From Paraspadella gotoi (lineage: Eukaryota > Chaetognatha), in contig CM119270.1 in NCBI GenBank assembly GCA_051294375.1, positions 11,848,416 through 11,912,415 on the forward strand: a stretch of DNA of 64,000 bases, read 5' to 3'. A program made the position numbers and the translations under genes. This document shows positions 12,601 through 25,639 of the stretch, piece by piece; position 1 is the stretch's first letter; every line of letters begins with the position of its first letter. The notes under the pieces are model-generated. The model was given only the letters and a program-made list of their open reading frames with translations. It ran no database searches and was not told where the DNA came from.

Positions 12601-15600
12601 TATAATAAAGTGTTAAAAATTATTTTTGTCAAAAAATGTTTTTTTCTAAAGGTACTAGCCTAATTAATAAATTATACTAATTACTACATAAAGAAAAAAA
12701 TATTTTTTTAATTTAAAAATTTTTTGGATGCATTCTGATAGAGCATAAAAAGTTAAATAAAGAAATATAAAAAATTCTTTCGAAAGATATTACGTCAGAT
12801 AACTAACCCACACAATTCACACTCACTCACACACTACTACACACAAGCACACACCCCACCCAGACACATGCAAACTAAAGCACACTCACAACAAACACAC
12901 ACACACACCTCATCATAAAAGATTGTTCATCGTGCAGAATAACCTTCTCACCCAATCAATCAATTTAAACCCATCAAAGGTTGTTCTCGGAATATCACCT
13001 CCACGCCCCGGCGAACGAAAATGAAAGGAGTGTTTCGTTGTTGTTGTTATCATTACTGAGTTCACGATTACTTTCGTTGTGCGTTTCTCCCTTGTGCCTG
13101 AACCCGTTTGAAAAAAAAATACCTCGAATTAAAAAGGATTCTTGCGATTAAATCTCCGTTTTAACGTCGGATTTTGTCAGAAGCGAACCCGGAATGTCTC
13201 GATCTAACTCGGGATAATTTATGAAAACCGGCGTTNNNNNNNNNNNNNNNNNNNNNNNNNNNNNNNNNNNNNNNNNNNNNNNNNNNNNNNNNNNNNNNNN
13301 NNNNNNNNNNNNNNNNNNNNNNNNNNNNNNNNNNNNNNNNNNNNNNNNNNNNNNNNNNNNNNNNNNNNNNNNNNNNNNNNNNNNNNNNNNNNNNNNNNNN
13401 NNNNNNNNNNNNNNNNNNNNNNNNNNNNNNNNNNNNNNNNNNNNNNNNNNNNNNNNNNNNNNNNNNNNNNNNNNNNNNNNNNNNNNNNNNNNNNNNNNNN
13501 NNNNNNNNNNNNNNNNNNNNNNNNNNNNNNNNNNNNNNNNNNNNNNNNNNNNNNNNNNNNNNNNNNNNNNNNNNNNNNNNNNNNNNNNNNNNNNNNNNNN
13601 NNNNNNNNNNNNNNNNNNNNNNNNNNNNNNNNNNNNNNNNNNNNNNNNNNNNNNNNNNNNNNNNNNNNNNNNNNNNNNNNNNNNNNNNNNNNNNNNNNNN
13701 NNNNNNNNNNNNNNNNNNNNNNNNNNNNNNNNNNNNNNNNNNNNNNNNNNNNNNNNNNNNNNNNNNNNNNNNNNNNNNNNNNNNNNNNNNNNNNNNNNNN
13801 NNNNNNNNNNNNNNNNNNNNNNNNNNNNNNNNNNNNNNNNNNNNNNNNNNNNNNNNNNNNNNNNNNNNNNNNNNNNNNNNNNNNNNNNNNNNNNNNNNNN
13901 NNNNNNNNNNNNNNNNNNNNNNNNNNNNNNNNNNNNNNNNNNNNNNNNNNNNNNNNNNNNNNNNNNNNNNNNNNNNNNNNNNNNNNNNNNNNNNNNNNNN
14001 NNNNNNNNNNNNNNNNNNNNNNNNNNNNNNNNNNNNNNNNNNNNNNNNNNNNNNNNNNNNNNNNNNNNNNNNNNNNNNNNNNNNNNNNNNNNNNNNNNNN
14101 NNNNNNNNNNNNNNNNNNNNNNNNNNNNNNNNNNNNNNNNNNNNNNNNNNNNNNNNNNNNNNNNNNNNNNNNNNNNNNNNNNNNNNNNNNNNNNNNNNNG
14201 TGTGGGTGCGATGTGGAGTGGCATTAAGAGCCATGAGTGCAAGGGTGGCTGTGTGGAAGTGGCTGCGTGAGCGGAAGGGGTGGGCGCCATAGTGAGGGTG
14301 GGTGCTGCAGTGAGTGCAGATTCTGACATGGAGTGGCAAGGTGTGGGTGCTGAATGGAGTGGTAGGTGTAGTGCTGATGTGGAGTGGCAAGGTGTGGGTG
14401 CTGATGTGGAGTGGCAAGGTGTGGGTGCTGATGTGGAGTGGCAAGGTGGGGTGCTGATGTGGAGTGGCAAGGTGTGGGTGCTGATTTGGAGTGGTAGGTG
14501 TGGGTGCTGCAGTGGAGTGGCAGGTGTGGGTGCCGGCGTGGAGTGACAGGGGTGGGTGCTGGCGTGGAGTGGCAAGGTGTGGGTGCCACCGTGGGTGGAT
14601 GAGAAGGAGAAAGGGTCAGGCAAGGCTGCCGTGTGGAAAGGACCGGATTGAATTGAATTGAATTGAATTGAAGGCGACTAAGTTACTAGTAAGTAAGGGC
14701 TCGGACTGCTGTGGGGAATATATGTGGATAAATTTCCATAAGAGGGGAAGTCCTGGCTATTATTAGATAAAATCAGCTGGTGTAAGGGTGCCACCATGAA
14801 AATTGAGAACAGTTGAATATTGTAACGAAGCCGCGTCGTTAAATCGGATTAATACTAATAGTAGAACAGCTTTTCTGCGGTTGAGTTGCATTTTCTCTTT
14901 TTTCCCACCGCCGATCCTTTGCGAAACCAAATCGTTTAGTTTTCAAACGCCATCTTTTTTTACCTTTCTTTTATTTTTTTTTCTTTCCTCTTCTTTTCTT
15001 TTTATATATTTTTTCCTTTTTCTTCTCCGTCGCTCATCGCGATCATTAACGTCATCAGGGCCGTTCTCGTCGTCGTCTTCTTCGTCGTTGTTGTTAGCGA
15101 GGAATTAAGAAATTAACCGTCTTCGATTCGATATGAACATAAATGTGCGATCCAATTTTCCAACTTTTTCTCCAAGTTACACGGAAAAACGTTCGTAATT
15201 TTGTCCATATTATCAAATAAAGGTCGATCTAATTATAGTTTTTTTTTATATGTTAATGTTTCTCTTGCTTATTGAATAATCTTGTTGAATTCGAAATAAA
15301 CTAAGGGATGCCGTAACCTTTCCGCCGTTGCAAAGCTGTTAGTTTGCAAACGCTGCAACTTTGCCACGCCTCAACCTTTCCCTAATTGTCGTTAACATCT
15401 TTCCCGTTAGCGGCGATACCTCTATTATCTCCGGCGGTTTTTATTTCGTTCCCTTCGTCCCTTGGCGTTTCTTCCAGCAACAATGGCAGCGGCGGTGGCG
15501 ACGGTGGCAGCAGCGGCAGCAGCGGCTTCCTCTCCTGAAGGTTTTCCCCACGGATCTCTTGACAGACTCCACAGAGGATTCACATTTTCAAACAAGATTT

Positions 15601-16352
15601 AGATTTACAGATTTCAAGTCTGAAAATGTTTCAGTAACAGCTTTCTGTGTTACTTTAATGAGTCCCTTCGTTTCCCGGGGGAGAGATACGGATACGTATC
15701 GCAACGCCCCGGATGTCATTCGATGAGGCATAAAGGATTTTCGTTACGCTGCGACGCTGTCTGGCGCCTCGGGCGATTAACGCTTTGTAGATTGAGAACC
15801 AGGACAAATGGAAAGTTCCGAAGATACAAGGATGATGCGAGGCCGAGCCAACCGAAGGGCGAAACAGTTTACCTTGAGATTTTGTTGTCAGCAGCTGAGC
15901 CACACGTTTGTTTGAATGAATGTAAAAAAATATTTTTTTAGAATTTATATCTGTAATTTTAACCATGGAGAGGGCAGGATTCGCATTGTATTTATTAGTA
16001 GCGTTGTTCGTTGCCGTGTCAGTTATATTCAAGTCTCCTAGATTTGCCATGACCCACCCCCTTACCCCATCGTCTCTCTATCTTCCCGGATGGTTTTTCT
16101 CAGCGCCAGACTCTCTTGCGATCTTTTATAATCCGTTTAATCCCCGCCGCGTCGACGGCGGAGCCGGCTGGGCTGCGGGAGCCACGCCCACGGGAGCCAC
16201 GCCCGAGACGCATTCCGATTCCCTCGGCGTTTCTCGTCGATTCGTCGACTCGCTGGTGATTATTTTTCCAGCCTTAAAGACGAGTGTTGCCGACGTTGCT
16301 TTCGTCGGTTGTCAGTTGCGTTGTCGTAGTCCTCGGAGGCGGTGTCGGCGCC

Positions 16353-16387
<35 letters not shown>

Positions 16388-16748
16388 CATGATTTTCGAT
16401 CTGAAAATTTAGTATTGTGGCGAATCCTAAATTCGCTTCCCGTATAGCTTGGTGCTCTCTCTCTTCTCTCTCTCTCTTCTCTCTCTTTCTCTCTCTCTCT
16501 CCTCTCTCTCTCTCTTCTCTCTCAACAGCTTTCCGCGTCTAAATTTCCCCCTATTCGTCTTCGCAGTAGAACATCCAATAACGACCTCCTTTAGTTTCTC
16601 TATCTCGTTTATCCGCTGGGCGTCGGTGTGGTGAGAGAGGGAAGGATCGCCGTTGGAATTTCCGAGAAATCGTTTCACCGGAAAAGAAAAACTCTCACGT
16701 TTGTGGAGTCGATACTTTGAAGAGGAAAAAAAAAAGGAAAGGAGAACA

Positions 16749-16823
<75 letters not shown>

Positions 16824-19800
16824 TCTCTCTCTCTTTCATCGCCATGCGGCGAAGCGATTCGCTGGCGAGGCCTCTAGCGCTATTCTCCATGGACTATAAG
16901 TAAGCGGTGAAGACTTTAGAACGAGTGGAGTCGGCGCTCTTTAGTCTTTAGTCAAAGATGATTCACGATTTGCATAAAAATGAAAACGACTCGCGAAAAC
17001 GATTAAATGAGTGCTTGTGTAAAAAGTATAGATTTGTTGTCTGAAATTCATATGTATATATTTAGGTTGATTGAGCGAAAAGAAGCTAAAATTCCATTTA
17101 AATTATTTTTTTATAGAACGACGCAAAACTTTGCAAAAGTTTGCCAACATAAAGCTAGATACAATGCAACGGGAAGACTGTGTGATGCCCGGGGTGTGAG
17201 GCATCTCCCGACAGCGAGTACGAGTACTTAGCTGTCCAAGCCAATGGGACGAGCTGAGTTTCACCAAGCTATACGGGAAGCGAATTTAGGATTCGCCACA
17301 ATACTAAATTTTCAGATCGAAATCATGGCCGCCGCCGCCGCCGCGCCGCGGCGCCGACACCGCCTCCGAGGACTACGACAACGCAACTGACAACGACGAA
17401 AGCAACGTCGGCAACACTCGTCTTTAAGGCTTGGAAAAATAATCACCAGTTCGTCGACGAATCGACGAGAAACGCCGAGGGAATCGGAATGCGTCTCGGC
17501 GTGGCTCCCGTGGGCGTGGCTCCCGCAGCCCAGCCGGCTCCGCCGTGGACGCGGCGGGGATTAAACGGATTATAAAGATCGCTAGAGAGTCTTGCGCTGA
17601 GAAAAACCATCCGGGAAGATAGAGAGACGATGGGGTAATGGGGTGGGTCATGGCAAATCTAGGAGACTTGAATATAATGACACGGGCAACGACAACGCTA
17701 CTAATAAATACAATGCGAATCTTCCTCTCATGGTTAAAATTACAGATATAAATTCTAAACAAATATTTTTTTACATTAGAGCGTTGAAAAAAATACAAAA
17801 TGTAACAAATCAAGTTAGGTAATAGTACTATTTAGTGTAATGTAGTCTGTAGAATTCGATGGTGATGACATTTTTTTGTATAATTTTATCTTCTTGTCGA
17901 AAATAAGGGTTTTAATGTATATAAAATTATAAACCATTATAGTTATGATAAATCAATTATTAAAATTTTATAAAATTTTATATAAGCTTTGAAATATAAA
18001 AATAAAGATTAATAAAATATTTGGTAAGTTTTATTATTTTATGTTTATAAAAAGTTAGTTAACTATATTTATTAATAATTATGAGTAAAAAATTGGGCTA
18101 AAGTTAAAAATAATAATTTCAAAATTTTTTCATGGATTTGCATTCTTTGCAAAAGTTGATATAAGAAATATAATTTTTTATATCAAAATTATGTCATTAA
18201 GTTGGTCAAAATTCAGAAAAACTATAATTTTAAGCCAAAATTGAAAAATTAACAAAATAATAGTTGTTAATATTTTTAACCTACTTAATGAAAGAATTTT
18301 TTTAAAATGATTATATTTTTATATCAATTTTTGTAAGGAATTCAAATCTGGTTTTAAAATTTAAATTTTTTTATTTTTTCACTTTAGCTTATTTTATTAT
18401 TATTTTATAATATAGCTAACAAACTATTAATAAAATATAAATTTGTTAATAAACTTACAAATATTTATATGGGTCTTTATATTCATATTATGTAAGTTAA
18501 ATATGGCTTTTATAAAATTTAATAATTTGAGTTTCTTATACTCTACAATGTTTGCTCCATTTTAATACACTTATTGCTGCAAATCGCCGTTTCCGAAAAC
18601 AAAGAAGATGAGACTATACAAAAAATGGTTATCATCATCGAATTGCTACAGACTTATTTACACTAAAATAGCTATGTACCTCATTGATTTGTTATATTTC
18701 GTTATTTTTCAACGCCTATTTTACATTCATTCAAACAACGTGTGGCTCAGCTGCTGAAACAAAATCTCAAGGTAAACTGTTTCGCCTTCGGTTGCTCGGC
18801 CTCGCATCATCTTGTATCTTGGAACTTTCCATTTGTCCTGGTTCTCAATCTACAAAGCGTTAATCGCGAGGCGCCAGACAGCGTCGCAGCGTAACGAAAT
18901 CTTTATGCCTCATGAATGACATCCGGGGCGTGGCGATACGTATCCGTATCTCTCCTCGGGAAACGAAGGGATCATTAAAGTAACACAGAAAGCTGTTACT
19001 GAAAACTTTCAGACTTGAAATCTGTAAATTAAATCTTGTTTGAAATGTGAATCTCTGTGGAGTCTGTAGAGATCGTGGGAAAACTTCANNNNNNNNNNNN
19101 NNNNNNNNNNNNNAATCCGGTGCCGAATGAATTTAAAAGTCGAATTTCTCAGAACCGTCAGTTTGGTAGAGAGTGCAATTAAGGCGACCGGTAAAATGAA
19201 TGCTAGCTGCTCAGTCGATTATCGTTTGTCCGGAGGTGAGTGGGAAGATAGAGAATCAAAATGAAATGAATGAAAATGAAATGAACTTTCAATTCCCTGA
19301 GGGTATCTCGGTTTTGACCGGAGCCCAGTCTAAATGACCAGCCAAAACGGAGGCCGGTCCAAATCTGGAGAGGTGTAGTCATATAACCGCCCATTTGTAA
19401 TTAAGTCAAATCCATCGAATTTTAACTATAGGCCTCTTTGCCCGACTTGTTTAGTTGTTTAAGATTTACTGCTGTTCAATCCCAAAATAAAAATTATAAT
19501 ATTGCCAGTATGTGAATGCCTTTGGGATCTTCAAGAAAGCGGTTTGGAGGAATTTTCTACATTTCACCGATGGAGAGAGAAATGCAATGAGCAAAGAGAG
19601 ACAGAGGAGAGAGAGAGGAGAAATAGAGATGGATCGAAAGGATTAGGAGGAGAGAAAGAGATAAGAGGAGACGAAGGAGGAGAGAATGAGTACATCTGAG
19701 AGTGAAGACTTTTTTTTCGACAATTAATTCGCATTTTTCAACGCCATTCGTTATTTGAGGATTTTATTAGAATTCGCGAGCAGAATCTCATCGTCGAGAT

Positions 19801-22800
19801 CGTATACCGAAGGGGAGGGTGTGGGAAGGAGCAGCGGACCTGCAAAGGTATCGCGAATGAAACCAAATACTTCGAGAGGGCTTCGAAGGCGAAAGCGAGG
19901 GAGATGTGAGAAGTCAAGATAAATTAAAAGGAAAGTGTGTGCAAAAAATGAATTGAATGTATAAATGAATAAATATTTTAAATAACATATAATATTTTTT
20001 CGGTACGGTAATATAAGAAGCCTATATTCACCTGATGTTCATACCACGGATCATTGGTTTAATAAACATAAACCTACTGTAATGAATATGTTATCTGTTT
20101 AACACATGTTCACTCTGCCTCTCATACTATCTTCTCTCTCTCTTCTCTCTCTTCCTCTCTCTCTCTCTCTCAAAGTTGTGCGCGTCTTCCTGCGCAATAG
20201 TACTAGCACTCATCGAATTCGATCACGTCAAGTCTGTGATAATTTTTTGGTTTCTATTCTCTTACAATTCCTTCCAAATAGCCGTCGGATAGAAGTTTTC
20301 TGACCTGAAGAACATCAAATAAATAGAAAGGAAACTACTGAGATTATACCCATACATAGAAGGTGCGTATATAAACGATAGATCCATAATATTTGTGAAA
20401 TCGTTGACAGCGTAGATTTTTTTGTTATTCTTAAATCTACATATGTCTCTACTCGTGGTAATGGATAAACGCGTCGCAAAGAGAAAAGAACAAATCAAGA
20501 GGGCAATTAAAAGGACAAACCACAAAAAACCTTGAATATTTTGAATTTCTTTACAATTAAAACGCCATACAATTTTCGAATTTTAAAATAACTTAATCCT
20601 CTTCTCTCGCCTGAATAATTTTTTTCCAATATTTGATACCTCAGGACAGTACAACTGGTCTAGTCGGACTCGTGCTCCGATACAGCTCTCAACAGTTGCC
20701 CGGTAGCCCAAAGGTCATTTGATCTTTTTTGTCAAGATATGGTTAGTAAAGTTCCCACAGCAATAAACAGGCGTCATCTGTCTCTGCCGGTCCGATCAAT
20801 GATTTAGTTACTTTTTTCTCCACCACGTTCTCTCAATTCGCTACCCGAAATGTATGCTCAAGAAAAGGGGTAGTGTAAAACAAGGATACTAATAGAGAAG
20901 AAGTGAGATATAACCAAATAGTTGCCCAAAAAAATAATTATAATATAGAACTTACATTTTATGAGTTAAAATAACAATACACAGAAAATAAAGAATATCA
21001 GTTGGAGAAATGTTTTGCTCACTCTGATTAGAGGTTTTTTTAATTTTTTATATGACCCATACAAATCTAAATAAAGAGGCGAGTAAAAAAAAAAAAACCG
21101 GGACTCAAATAATCCAGTGTTTGGACAATTGACGCAGCTACCTCCTTAACACAAGCCTCACGCCAACGAGGATACCGTGAGTGTCCTAAAACTTAGTGTA
21201 AATTACAAGCTGCCCAATAATCCTTCTAAATATAAAAATCCATTCCCTCTCTTACCTAAATAAACAAATATTGGGAGTTAACCCGAGATTACCGCGCTAC
21301 GAAAAAGTAGCAAGCTCCCTGATGTTCCACCTATTACACTTAAGAAGGTTAATCAAAGAACTCATGTAACACCTCAGAAAAGTATATTCTTCCTAAAGAA
21401 GTCATCGCGTGAAAGAACCGAATTTGCCACTATACGCTCCAGGTCTGCCAATATTATGGGACCGCCCATAGTTACCCGGAACAACAGTCGACAAATGCTT
21501 GTCCCGCAAAGCCTATTCTCCTGTTAATTCCACGTATAACCTTGCTTCCGTCTGCGGCCAACAACTGGTCCCTGTCGCTTCAAGCTAACAGAATATCTCT
21601 CAATTTTCTCACCATCCTTTCTCTTAGTTCCGGGATCTCGGGCTTGATAATAATAAATAATAATAATAAGGTCCTCAACTTTTGTTTTTCGGTCCGCTCC
21701 CTCTGGTCCGCCCCCGTCAAATTATTGGATAGAAAATTATGGACCAAAAAAAATTATTCTCTGCTGCGACTGAGCTCTGTTCGTCTCGTCTGTCCTGTCT
21801 TGCCCTTTCCCGTTTCCTCAGCAGGTCCGGCGTTCTCGCCTCAAGTTTCGGAACAATACAGTTACCACCACCCTTTGTTAGTCACCCAAAAACACCTACA
21901 CGTTACTCGGTGATTGGATGCGGAATGCCGATTTGAATTAAACTCTCTCTGTGCCCGCGGTTTCGTTGGTGTGAGTAGGGAAGTTGTGGTGTGATTTGAG
22001 TTGGATATGAAGTTTCGATCGTCCGAATCGTCCGAGTGAAAGATGAGTTTTAAATGGAAATAAACAAAAAAATATATTTCTTTTTATTGATAACACCTAG
22101 GTCATTGAGTTGGATGGCGCGAATATTTCGACCCGTGTGCGAAGAGTTTATTGTCGTATCCCCGTGAGCCGTCGGGTCGACTAACAAATAGTGGAACGAC
22201 GTGTGTGATAAGTCTGCGAAGATCAAGCTTTCGATGGAATACGTGGGACCACCGCCGAAACCGACGACGACTGGAAGATAAAAAATAACCTGACGGCGTG
22301 TGTAATTGAAAAAAACACAAAAACCCACCTGTTTCTTAACTAATATTAATTTAAATGTAAATTGCAGGATTGGTATTACCATTAATCAAATAATCAATCA
22401 ATTAGTCAATTAATTAAAATCCATAACGTTATATTAACCTCAGAAGTCAACCCTCAGATCTGTTATCCCGCCGCCCCGCCCGATTTACGTTTTTGCAATC
22501 ATCTACTCCCGTCATTTGCTTTTCGTGCTTGCCCTCTTACGGTGGCACCGGCACCCCAATAAGACCCCTAAAAGAATACAAACATTATTGGGAACAAATA
22601 ATTAATTAAAATTCTGTCGCCCGTCTAATTAAATAATTAATTAGTAATTTACTTCGAACGACCGCCTCTCCCCGCCGCCCGCCGCCGGCGCTCCATCGCC
22701 CGCGACCCTCCGAAGCCCGCACCGCCTCCGGGGAAAGTAATCCGAGGTCGAGCCCTAATTAAGATAAATAAATTCACTGAAGAAATTATATATATAATAG

Positions 22801-25277
22801 AATTAATTTAATACCCAGATAGACTGCATCCGTGAGCATCCGAATGACATTGTTTCTGTTGCGCTCAAAACTCGGGTACTGTTTATCTATTTCATTATTT
22901 TTATTACGTCATAAAGTCTAACAAAAGAATAAGCTGATGGACGGGAGGATATTATAACGTTTTTGAATCGCTACCGAAGTTCACAGTGTTGTGAACGACA
23001 TAGTTGAAAAGTTTCATGTGTTTTAGAGTTTATTTGGGTGTAATTTAAAAGTTTATTACGCGGAAAGGGTTAGCTTACGGTCGAGCTTTATGTTTGTGCG
23101 GAGTCAGAAGTAGTATATAATAAATAAATTACAAGAATTAAAGTCAATGATGTGAGCTTCTACGTGAAAAATGAGAGAGGGAATATTTCAAAGACCAATT
23201 TCACGTGATTCAAAATGGGGGGAGTGAAGATTCAAAAAGAATTCAATTACAGGTGGTAAATCCTTAGTTTTGCTAGTAGCGATTCAAGATTTGTTGCTAC
23301 CCTTGTGTAAAAAAGTCGCTTGATTGGTTTACTTCTTTTGTGCAGACACTCTGCACAATACTATTAGTCTGTTTGCTCCTTTGAGGTTCTGTTAGGTGCA
23401 TGCCAATGGTTGTAATTGTACACAACAAGAAATAGTGTGGAATTTGAAGAGAACCTTGGAGTGGTGAGAGAGAGATAAGTAGAATTTCTCTATCAGAGAG
23501 AAGAAAAAGGAGATAAAGAAAAATAGACCATAGGAGTGTCTGGGCAATTCGAGAATTTGATCTCAGAAGCCGCTGGGATAATCGATCAAACCTGCGACGA
23601 CTGCGAATAATTTTTTTTTTCAGTTTTATAAGTTATAAAAATTTTAATATTTAAGAAAAGTAAGAAAGAAAAGAGCTCATCATCTGGCAAAAGATAAACG
23701 AAATTAATACGAATAAACGAATTATGTTGTCAGCTTGAAATTACGAGTCCAGAGTGTCCGTAGTTGCCTAAACTAAATATAATGTTAATGCACACATTAA
23801 GAATAATGTGTGGAGAACGCGCAATTTTTTGCACGACTCCCGAATGAGAGGTGTTTACAAATTAAAGCTTCGAACCATGTGAGATTTATGAAATTGGGAA
23901 AAAGTTCCAAAATAGAATCGCTTGCTCGAAGACAAACTATGCGTGTACGTTATAGTGGAATTATGTCTCAATTTTGATATATATTTTGTTATGCTATTGT
24001 ATCTATAGGTTAGAGAGTGATGGAAGTGCAATAATGAATTAGAAACACCTAATAAGGCCTGTTTGCAAATCTAAAGTCATGCGGATATACTAACGTTATG
24101 GTGCGTGGTAATTTAATATTTGAATAGTGGATAGTGTAATATTTTGTATAATTTTTATATTGGTATCATGATAAGTTACTGCTATGAATTTTATAAGTCG
24201 TATTAAATCGTCCTGAATAATAGTACTGATGGAATTTTTTAACTCATGAAAAAGATCAAAATCAGGTCATAGTCAGTCTATGATTACACCAGTATAGTAA
24301 TTAATATACCTAACATCATGTTTTGTGAACATTTACTACTCCGATTATGTTGATATCCGTGTAGTGAGTATTCCTATAATCTATGTGATAAAATGGTTCA
24401 GCAATATAATTCTCTTTGTAATACGCTCGTTTTTCACCAATATCCTCTCTATGTTTGGTGTTATATCCGCAAAAGAATGATTTCGCACACGTCATATTTT
24501 TTTTTCTTTTTTGGTCCCTACTGGGTGTTTTTGTACGTCCATATTCCATAAGTGTCACTTTCTCTTTAGATCTTTCATCTCGAGCATCACATACCCACTA
24601 ACGGGGTGGTGGTATTACAAGGTCAATTTTTCAAGACGAAAAGAATTCCATTCCAACCCTTCCCAAAAAGGCTTGTGGGTCACCCTCTCGATCCTCTGAC
24701 CCCAAACGGATTATGAGGGAAGCGCTGAAATCTTGAAAAAAAGGTAGAGAGAGGAAAAGAGGGAAAAAAAAGAAGAGAGGGGAAAAAAGGAGAGAGAGAG
24801 AGGAGAGTTGGGGGAGAGAGGAGAGGAAGGAGAGAGAGAGAGAAGAGAGAGGTCGAGAGACGGAGAGAGAGAGACGGAGGAGAGAGAGAGAGAGGAAGAG
24901 TAGTGGAACGATTTGGCTTTTTTTGGTTCAAATCTCTCTTCTCCAAGTGACGCCTTTGGTTGCGAGATAGAGAAAAAAGTTTCCGGAAAAAAAAGCAGGA
25001 TTTAAAAAAAAAAAAACGAATAAAACCATGAAAAGAAAACATATAACGAAAATAACGAGACATAATTCTGTCTGTCTCTCTCTCTTCTATATTTTTTCCC
25101 CCTCTGTTCTTCCTTTCTACTTGCTCGGCTTTGCCGCTGACAAGTTTTATTTTTGGATGTTAATAAAGTTTTTCTTGATCTTTTTTTACTTTGAATTTAC
25201 GACTATCTTCCTTCATTCATTTTTCTGGAAAATTCGGTTGACTTCTTGTGTATTTAAAATCACTCTCTCTCCCTCTC

Positions 25278-25356
<79 letters not shown>

Positions 25357-25577
25357 CTCACCTTTCCGCGTCTAATCCCCCTATTCGTCTTCCGCAGTAG
25401 AACATCCAATAACGACCTCCTTTAGTTTCTCTCCGTTTTTATCCGCTGGGGCGTGGTGGAGAGAGAGGGAAGGATCGCCGTTGGAATTTCCGAGAAATCG
25501 TTTCACCGGAAAAGAAAAACTCTCACGTTTGTGGAGTCGATACTTTGAAGAGGAAAAAAAAAAGGAAAGGGAGAACA

Positions 25578-25639
<62 letters not shown>

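Noticed and set aside
13148-14623. Long frames on both strands through the 964-N gap
   Set aside because: Open only because N is untranslated; the rest is the 27-bp minisatellite.
20639-20760. Box A-like TGGTCTAGTCGG as another SINE
   Set aside because: No box B or shared 3' end could be found.
24316-24558. Minus-strand 80-codon frame as first exon of the nested gene
   Set aside because: A frame of this length is expected by chance in AT-rich DNA; only its end phase fits.
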